Source: a virus. From it: a stretch of 25,348 nucleotides of DNA. This document shows positions 20,416 through 25,348 of the stretch, in pieces. Under the pieces are notes generated by a model that ran no database searches, was not told the DNA's origin, and was given only the letters and a program-made list of their open reading frames with translations. Made by a program: the position numbers and the translations under genes. Location of the stretch: IMG/VR virus record IMGVR_UViG_3300044527_000493, positions 1 to 25,348 of that record; one strand, 5' to 3'. Position 1 is the first letter of the stretch; each line of letters starts with the position of its first letter.

Positions 20416-20436
20416 TTACTGAAGTCACTTCAGTAA
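20416..20436. promoter_or_regulatory. Perfect 10-bp inverted repeat with 1-bp centre
   Basis: TTACTGAAGT (20416-20425) and its exact reverse complement ACTTCAGTAA (20427-20436) surround a single C. It lies directly after the stop of the tail-terminator-like gene and 18 nt before the metallophosphoesterase start. The near-zero loop favours a dimeric protein-binding site over a terminator; there is no T-run. Confidence 0.5.
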
Positions 20437-20453
20437 TCACAATGAGGATGCTT

Positions 20454-21437
20454 ATGTCGAGACGAGACAGGATCATTGACGAGGTTATTGACAAGTTTCC
20501 TAATGTCGGCAATAGGACACTAGCAAGATTGCTAGTTGAGCAATACCCAGAGCTTTACACTATAGAACGGGCTCGACATTCCATTCGATATCGCTTTGGT
20601 GCTACTGGAAGCAGGGACAGGAAAAAGGTTAATGTTTGCGAGCACAAAAAGCACTGTTCCTTGCAACTGCCTCCTGGCATCAATCAGGTCAAGAAACCTC
20701 TGAAGTTAAATCAGCCAGGGGATTGGCTTGTCATAAGCGATCTGCATATTCCATATCATGACGAAATTGCGATCGAAACGTGCATAAGGTACGCAGTCGA
20801 TAAGAAGATAAAGAATCTTTACCTTAATGGCGATTGCGTTGACTTCTACAAGTTCTCTGATTTTGTTGTTGATCCGAGGCAGTCTAGTCCTAGCAATGAA
20901 CTGGAACTACTGAAGGTTTTTCTTAAGAGCCTGAAGAAACAGTTTAAGGGCAAGGTCATCTATAAGATTGGGAACCACGAGGATAGATACGAAAGATACT
21001 TGTATCAGCGTGCCAGTGCTGTGGTGGGTATTGAGCAGTTTGAGTTAGATAAGGTTCTTGGTTTGGGTGATCTTGGTATTACATGTGTCTCATCTAAGCA
21101 ACATTCTATCGTCGGCAATCTGTGTGTATTTCATGGGCACGAGCTTCCTAAGGGTATGACATCGCCTGCTAATCCAGCGAAGTCTTTGTTTACTAGGACA
21201 GGCTGTAGCGGCGTCGTCGGTCATCATCACTACTTGTCTCACTGGTGCATGACGGAGGGGGTTCGCAAGGTAACTCACAATACGTACTCCATCGGTTGTC
21301 TTTGCAAGCTGGTTAAAGATTACTCGCCAGTCAACAACTGGAATCATGGATTCGGTCACGCAAGGGTGAACGGTAAGAGAAAGACCGAGTTCAGAAATTT
21401 CCTTATCGATCGTGGTCAGATTGAGTGTCAGTTCTGA
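20454..21437 (+). CDS. Metallophosphoesterase (calcineurin-like) with N-terminal HTH-like domain
   Basis: 327 residues from ATG 20454 (GAGG about 5 nt upstream; in-frame ATGs at 20442 and 20448 lack an SD). The two-metal phosphoesterase motifs are all present: ISDLHIPYHD (D96, H98), LNGDCVDFYKFSD (GD), IGNHEDRYERY (GNHE), CVFHGHE and VGHHHYLSHW. The first 50 residues (RIIDEVIDKFPNVGNRTLARLL) look like a helix-turn-helix or small helical domain, an unusual addition. Calcineurin-like phage enzymes can act on nucleotides, phosphorylated nucleic acid ends or phosphoproteins; the substrate cannot be inferred here. It sits inside the envelope-like cluster. Confidence 0.85.
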   Translation: MSRRDRIIDEVIDKFPNVGNRTLARLLVEQYPELYTIERARHSIRYRFGATGSRDRKKVNVCEHKKHCSLQLPPGINQVKKPLKLNQPGDWLVISDLHIPYHDEIAIETCIRYAVDKKIKNLYLNGDCVDFYKFSDFVVDPRQSSPSNELELLKVFLKSLKKQFKGKVIYKIGNHEDRYERYLYQRASAVVGIEQFELDKVLGLGDLGITCVSSKQHSIVGNLCVFHGHELPKGMTSPANPAKSLFTRTGCSGVVGHHHYLSHWCMTEGVRKVTHNTYSIGCLCKLVKDYSPVNNWNHGFGHARVNGKRKTEFRNFLIDRGQIECQF

Positions 21438-21447
21438 AATTGATCCG

Positions 21448-21468
21448 CAGGGAAGAATATAGGGGGAC
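21448..21468 (+). repeat. 21-bp exact direct repeat, copy 2 (upstream of a TM gene)
   Basis: Identical to 13741-13761. This copy is non-coding and ends with AGGGGGA, which serves as the SD of the gene starting at 21474. Confidence 0.8.
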
Positions 21469-21473
21469 TGAGA

Positions 21474-21722
21474 ATGGAATACTTTCCTTATGTAATAGCT
21501 TGCGGTGGTTTGATACTTATCGCATCGTCGATGATTGATCTTTCTAAGATCAAGAGCTACTTCGCGAAAGACAAGCAGCCAGTGGCTGATGTGACTGATT
21601 TGCTGTCAGAGTACATTCGCATTCGAAAGATACTTGTCGTCAAGCTAGACGCAACCAAGATGGCTGAGGTTGATAAGTCAGTGCTTGATGAATTCACGGA
21701 GGGCTCGGTTAATGGTAAGTAG
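21474..21722 (+). CDS. Small single-TM protein
   Basis: 82-residue protein with AGGGGGA about 5-8 nt upstream. Residues 5-22 form a TM helix (PYVIACGGLILIASSMI), followed by a basic then helical charged tail (DLSKIKSYFAKDKQP, LLSEYIRIRKILVVKL). It overlaps the next gene by 11 nt. The size and single TM fit a holin-like or membrane-anchor accessory protein. It is next to another TM-anchored protein. No family recognised. Confidence 0.65.
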   Translation: MEYFPYVIACGGLILIASSMIDLSKIKSYFAKDKQPVADVTDLLSEYIRIRKILVVKLDATKMAEVDKSVLDEFTEGSVNGK

Positions 21723-22113
21723 AGGTGGGGCCTTCTGGGGTGGTGTTTTGCTGCTCGTGGCTGCGGTTTTGTTTGCCTCTGGTAAAGGCAAGATCGACAT
21801 CAGCCCAGTCGTCAAGTACGACAAGGTTGATTTCGTTTTAATGGAAGAGACGAGTCAGCCAGATGTTGATACAGCGATCCTAGTCAATAGTGATAAGTGG
21901 CAGTCTTTGGCTGATCGCGGTGTTTCAGTTAAGAGATATGACGTTACTAAAGATGCCAGGAAGCCAGAGGTTGAGAAGTTCCTTGGTAATATGGGAACTG
22001 CGAAGCCTCCTGTGATCTTGGTGTATGAGGCGGGTGGCAAGCTGGTAGGCATTGAAGCGTCTCCATCACTGGCTTCTCTTGATGCTTTAGTCAAGAAATA
22101 CACAGGGAAGTAG
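21712..22113 (+). CDS. TM-anchored thioredoxin-fold-like protein without CxxC
   Basis: 133 residues from ATG 21712, with GGAGGG 7-8 nt upstream; the frame extends to 21670 but lacks an SD there. Residues 8-23 form a TM helix (FWGGVLLLVAAVLFAS). The domain that follows has YDVTKDARKPEVEKFLGNM and KPPVILVYEAGGKLVGI, like the helix and the cis-Pro strand pair of thioredoxins, but no CxxC is present: the redox site is replaced, with NSDKWQSL at about the corresponding position. It would be a non-redox thioredoxin-like adaptor or a diverged fold. It lies just before the cysteine peptidase gene, 2 nt apart. Confidence 0.6.
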   Translation: MVSRGGAFWGGVLLLVAAVLFASGKGKIDISPVVKYDKVDFVLMEETSQPDVDTAILVNSDKWQSLADRGVSVKRYDVTKDARKPEVEKFLGNMGTAKPPVILVYEAGGKLVGIEASPSLASLDALVKKYTGK

Positions 22114-22115
22114 TC

Positions 22116-22913
22116 ATGGCTAATGAAATCATAGAGTATCAAGGCAAGCTGTACGGTACTGGCTTGATTCAGCCGGTCAATCGTGTAAGCGGCTATCGTC
22201 TGTTTATGGACGAGAAGCCAATGTTGACTGGTGAGCAGGTCAATAAGGTTATCTCGGATCCTAGCCGTAAAAGTGGTCGAAAGCGATTTGGTTCTGACTG
22301 GATCATGTCTCAAAAACACCTTGGAGCCTGTTGTGGCTTCGCTTGTGCAGGTGGTGGGGCTCGTGCTCGCGTTCGTCGCGGCCTGCCTCGTAAGGCTCTG
22401 AGTGGCTTTGCCATGTACTCAGCGATCAATGGTGGGGTTGATCGGGGTGCTTTGCTGAAGGATGGCATGGAATGGATGATGCGTCACGGAATCCCAGAGG
22501 CTATTGCTGGTGAGAGGCCAGAGTACCGCTGGGGTCGGATCCCTCAAGTGCAGAAGGATTCGATGGCATCCAATGTGATGCTTGAGTGTTATGCGATGGA
22601 GACAGAGCTTGAGTTGGCAGTTGCCTGCGCCCTTGGCTTCGATTGCATTATAGCGGTTCACGCATCCAATCGCTGGAGCAATCTTGATAGCAATGGCATT
22701 TCTGGTGAGAGTCATGGCGTTGGTAATCATGCAGTGCTTGTCGATGATGTAGTGCTGTCTAGTTCTGGTGAGTGGTTGTTTGACATGGCAAATAGCTGGG
22801 ATGTTAGCTGGGGCCAGCAGGGTCGTTCGTATCAGACTTGGCGACGGCACCTATCTCAGACGATTAAGTATCACCAGTTCTTTGCAATCCGATCAACAGT
22901 CGATGGAAAATAA
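22116..22913 (+). CDS. Papain-like (C1-type) cysteine peptidase
   Basis: 265-residue protein with AGGGAAG upstream. The papain set is visible in order and with correct spacing: Q66 five residues before C72 (SQKHLGACCGFA; papain Q19 and C25 have the same gap), the catalytic-histidine strand GNHAVLVDDV (H205), and MANSWDVSWGQQG (N226, W228), the Asn-Ser-Trp-x-x-x-WG signature. It lacks a signal peptide and a long inhibitory propeptide; residues 1-60 are an N-terminal extension. Phage C1-like peptidases are known but uncommon. Roles to weigh: envelope degradation, virion maturation, or attack on host proteins. It follows the TM-anchored thioredoxin-like gene by 2 nt. The catalytic set makes activity likely. 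Confidence 0.85.
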   Translation: MANEIIEYQGKLYGTGLIQPVNRVSGYRLFMDEKPMLTGEQVNKVISDPSRKSGRKRFGSDWIMSQKHLGACCGFACAGGGARARVRRGLPRKALSGFAMYSAINGGVDRGALLKDGMEWMMRHGIPEAIAGERPEYRWGRIPQVQKDSMASNVMLECYAMETELELAVACALGFDCIIAVHASNRWSNLDSNGISGESHGVGNHAVLVDDVVLSSSGEWLFDMANSWDVSWGQQGRSYQTWRRHLSQTIKYHQFFAIRSTVDGK

Positions 22914-22924
22914 GGGGATGAGTT

Positions 22925-23293
22925 GTGCCTAATGCAGTGCGAAAATTTGGTGAGTTGACGGTCAAGCCTAAGGCTTCGATCTTTCGCGATTACGGCTGGG
23001 CTAATGTTACGATTGCCAATGCTGGTGTCACGAGCGGGTCGATTGATATAGGGCCAGCGGACTCTGTGATGTTGGTTCTGCCTGCCGGTGTCAACACAAA
23101 GACCATCACGATGCAGACAACCTATGATGGCACGACCTGGATTGATCTGGTTTCGTGGACGGCAGCGACTGGCATTAAAGTGTTCACGGATGCGACAGAG
23201 CTTGCGAAGATCCGTCATGCTCAGGTTACTCGTTTTACGGTCAACTCCGCAGTGGGCGCGGACTCGAAGATATGGATATCCATCAAGGGTTAA
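22925..23293 (+). CDS. Small beta-rich virion-like protein
   Basis: 122 residues from GTG 22925, with AGGGG upstream. It is Thr/Val/Ala-rich with alternating pattern (WANVTIANAGVTSGSIDIGP, VMLVLPAGVNTKTITMQTTYDG and a C-terminal ADSKIWISIKG), consistent with a beta-sandwich domain such as those on phage surfaces. It lies before the tail-fibre-like gene, so a tail or baseplate accessory is a reasonable guess. No family recognised. Confidence 0.55.
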   Translation: MPNAVRKFGELTVKPKASIFRDYGWANVTIANAGVTSGSIDIGPADSVMLVLPAGVNTKTITMQTTYDGTTWIDLVSWTAATGIKVFTDATELAKIRHAQVTRFTVNSAVGADSKIWISIKG

Positions 23294-23491
23294 CTCGCTT
23301 CGATCATATTCAAATTGCAGTGAGTAGGCTGCTGGCGGCTATTGTGTTTGCAGAATCACAATGGATGCTTTCAAGTCTTGCTTACAGTCGCAACGCTGTT
23401 TTATTGAGGGTCTCTATTGATACGCTTTTCTGGCTACTGTTCAAGCAGTCTTGCCATTGTCAAGAAAACTACAAATGGGAATTAGAGTTCA
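23294..23491. other. 198-nt gap before the tail-fibre genes
   Basis: An ORF of 82 codons (23272-23520) crosses this gap but starts inside the previous gene without an SD and looks unlike a real protein. No convincing promoter (a TTGCTT with weak -10 only), hairpin or repeat was found. It could carry a promoter for the fibre genes. Confidence 0.4.
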
Positions 23492-23791
23492 ATGATCGAT
23501 CTAACCAAGCTAACAAGTGAACAACTCTGGGGTTTGCAGTTCGTTGTACTGCAAGCCAACGCACCTATTCAAGCAGCAAACGAAGCCCTGCCAGAAGGTG
23601 AAGAACCCAAGCCACTATTCACCGATGCAAGCTACGCTGAAATGATCTTCAAGTCAGCTTGCGATTCGTACTATCAACAACTTGTTGAACACAAAAAGAA
23701 GTCTGCTTTGCAGATGTTTGATTCTTTAACGCCGGAACAACAAGCGGCACTTGTTCAGCAACTTCAGATTCCAGACGTTTTACCTCAATAG
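23492..23791 (+). CDS. Small hypothetical protein before the tail fibre
   Basis: 99-residue protein from ATG 23492 with an AGAG-type SD. It is helical, Gln/Glu/Ala-rich (FVVLQANAPIQAANEALPEG and EQQAALVQQLQIP). The start SEQLWGLQFVVLQANA and the location directly upstream of the fibre gene could fit a tail fibre assembly or baseplate helper, but nothing in the sequence proves that. It ends 10 nt before the fibre start. Confidence 0.6.
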   Translation: MIDLTKLTSEQLWGLQFVVLQANAPIQAANEALPEGEEPKPLFTDASYAEMIFKSACDSYYQQLVEHKKKSALQMFDSLTPEQQAALVQQLQIPDVLPQ

Positions 23792-23801
23792 GTATTAAGC
23801 T

Positions 23802-25348
23802 ATGTCGCTTGGCGTTATCTCTCCGATCCGCAACAAAGGTCTGTACTCTGATTGGCTATCTGCTGCACCTCTGGCTACATCGATGCTTACTATCGACACC
23901 AGCGGGAATGTCGGTAGCCAAGCTATTCCTGTTGCGGCATGGGGGAGTATCACCGGAACGCTAAGCAGTCAAACCGATTTGCAGAATGCGTTAAATGCGA
24001 AGTTGTCGCTTTCGGGCGGGACTTTAACAGGGGCATTAAGTGGTACAAGTGCTACGTTTAGTAATACCATAACCGGAAACTCACTAAGCCTCACCGCTTA
24101 TCAGTGGATTTCATGGGGAGGTAACGCCTTTTTAACCGCAGATCCGGGTATTGGTTTAAGGGTTAATAACGCTGCCATTCAACAAATAAGTTTTCTAAGC
24201 TTTGGATCTTCTCAGGATCTCCGTGTAGAAAGAGATGATGCAGATACCCTTGCCCTTCGTCGATCAACCAACGCCCAACGCCTCAATCTATACGGCACCT
24301 ACACTGATGCTTCTAACTATCGACGACTCTACCTATCTAGCACTACAGCAGGTGCGTTTACTCTTGGCGTAGAAGGAGCGGGAACGGGTGCGAGTGGGAA
24401 TACTTTAACAGTGCCTAACGCCATGAGTGTTAATGGTACTCTTACCATGACCAACAGCGGTGGAGGAGGTTTAGGAAATATACAGGTGACAGGTGGGCAA
24501 TGGTGGCTGTATGCCGGAGGAACAGCCCAATTTCCTTTGTTTAATGTCAATGGTTACTATGGCATGACTGACGGAAATAATGGAGGATTGTCTTTCGGAT
24601 CAGGCAATGGGATTGCTTGGGCTAGCACAAGCACTGCGGGAGTACTAACTAGAAATAGTCTTGTAGCAGGCGATTTGTTTGTATACCGCAACGCTGCTGG
24701 TCAACTTGATATTCGTGGTAATAGCGGTTTGCGTGTTCGTAACGTAGCTAATTCTGCCGATGCCGCAATAACAGCAGGGGCGGGGACGTTTAGTGGAAAC
24801 ATCACAACAACCGGATATGTACAGGTTGGGGCGGATCAAACCAGACTAACCAATACTGGTATAACTAATTTTACATCTGGCACACAGTATCCTATTATTG
24901 AGTGGCAAGCGGGAACATCAATTCAGGCAATTATTATTTCTGGCTATGCCTATCGCGGTATTAACATTCAGCGAATTACAGGTGCGCAAACTTGGCTAAC
25001 CGTAAACTTAGAAGGTTCTAGTGCAGCGTTTGGTATAACACCACGGCAAGCGTTGGATGTTCGCGGCAATGCCATTATAGATGGTAATGTTGTATTGCAT
25101 CGATCTACTACTTCAACCAGTTTACAGATTCACAACACCTTCACCGACACCTCCAACTACATCCGTCAATCACTCTCTTTCACAACCTACTCCTCCACCG
25201 TCCATGCACAGCTAGCAGCAGAAGGTGCTGGCACAGGAGCAGTAAACGTACCGTTTGTAATTACGCCAAGGGGAACAGGTGCGTTTATCGTTGGGCCAAT
25301 GCCTGATGGTACTGCAACAGGCGGGAATGCTAGGGGTGCCGGTGCCGT
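23802..25348 (+). CDS. Tail-fibre-like protein, 3' end outside window
   Basis: 515 codons from ATG 23802, still open at the last base, so the C-terminus is missing. It is Gly/Ala/Ser/Thr/Asn-rich, with the classic fibre-head phrase LQNALNAKLSLSGGTLTGAL near residues 60-85. An internal module recurs: LNLYGTYTDASNYRRLYLSS near residue 165 and LQIHNTFTDTSNYIRQSL near residue 445, each followed by EGAGTGA. The end of the window (GPMPDGTATGGNARGAGA) resembles the lead-in to a conserved C-terminal trimerisation or chaperone region. It would form the receptor-binding fibre or spike. Codon and base choice differ from the virion genes, with more A- and C-ending codons. The SD is weak. Confidence 0.85.
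   Translation, partial: MSLGVISPIRNKGLYSDWLSAAPLATSMLTIDTSGNVGSQAIPVAAWGSITGTLSSQTDLQNALNAKLSLSGGTLTGALSGTSATFSNTITGNSLSLTAYQWISWGGNAFLTADPGIGLRVNNAAIQQISFLSFGSSQDLRVERDDADTLALRRSTNAQRLNLYGTYTDASNYRRLYLSSTTAGAFTLGVEGAGTGASGNTLTVPNAMSVNGTLTMTNSGGGGLGNIQVTGGQWWLYAGGTAQFPLFNVNGYYGMTDGNNGGLSFGSGNGIAWASTSTAGVLTRNSLVAGDLFVYRNAAGQLDIRGNSGLRVRNVANSADAAITAGAGTFSGNITTTGYVQVGADQTRLTNTGITNFTSGTQYPIIEWQAGTSIQAIIISGYAYRGINIQRITGAQTWLTVNLEGSSAAFGITPRQALDVRGNAIIDGNVVLHRSTTSTSLQIHNTFTDTSNYIRQSLSFTTYSSTVHAQLAAEGAGTGAVNVPFVITPRGTGAFIVGPMPDGTATGGNARGAGA

Noticed and set aside
23272-23520. 82-codon ORF across the gap before the fibre genes
   Set aside because: It starts inside the previous gene without an SD, overlaps the next gene by 29 nt, and has mixed unconvincing composition.
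1-25348. tRNA genes, CRISPR arrays, rRNA or insertion sequences
   Set aside because: Reading the window did not show cloverleaf-like stretches, regularly spaced repeats, or transposase genes with terminal repeats; no tool was run, so a tRNA could still have been missed.

Overview
The window reads as part of a tailed double-stranded DNA phage genome (Caudoviricetes), free or integrated. Almost all genes lie on the + strand, are tightly packed and often overlap by 1-30 nt, and most have a recognisable Shine-Dalgarno (SD) sequence. A scaffold, major capsid protein, large terminase, portal and tail-fibre-like protein are all present. The host cannot be read directly. The small helix-turn-helix protein at 7872-8102 resembles the DUF1580-type proteins common in Planctomycetota, so a planctomycete host is a reasonable but unproven inference.

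Layout. (1) 1-5360 (+): replication and early genes: a ParB-like protein cut by the window edge, an SF2 helicase with a zinc ribbon, a FEN-like 5'-3' exonuclease, an LmbU-like protein, an HNH-like protein, a small unknown, an SSB, a small basic toxin-fold-like protein and a GNAT acetyltransferase. (2) 5326-8228: a decision/recombination block with genes on both strands: a sigma-70-family factor (-), a serine recombinase carrying two complete catalytic domains (+), and two small genes (-) including the HTH/excisionase-like one. The start regions of the sigma and recombinase genes overlap head-to-head by 50 bp. A structured intergenic region (a 27-bp dyad flanked by 9-bp direct repeats 40 bp apart) lies before the late genes. 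(3) 8229-18540 (+): virion morphogenesis in the order scaffold, major capsid, decoration, small protein, zinc-finger protein, large terminase, small protein, portal, two small virion proteins and an adaptor-like protein. Terminase and portal follow the capsid genes, the reverse of the usual lambda/HK97 order. (4) 18564-22913 (+): an unusual run of envelope-directed genes: a lipoprotein-like glutaredoxin/thioredoxin protein, a PAS-domain protein with a transmembrane (TM) helix, a nested small TM protein, a tail-terminator-like protein, a metallophosphoesterase, a small TM protein, a TM-anchored thioredoxin-fold protein without CxxC, and a papain-like cysteine peptidase. (5) 22925-25348 (+): small virion-like proteins and a long repetitive tail-fibre-like protein that runs off the window.

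How it may work together (inference). Early genes copy the DNA. The sigma factor and two-headed recombinase are arranged so that transcription of one runs antisense over the other's start, which would suit a lysis/lysogeny or early/late switch. Region 4 has no recognisable peptidoglycan hydrolase but combines a cysteine peptidase, two thioredoxin-fold membrane proteins, a PAS sensor and small TM proteins. It is the best candidate for an undescribed system, for example sensor-gated lysis or envelope remodelling. No tRNA, CRISPR array, rRNA or insertion sequence was recognised.
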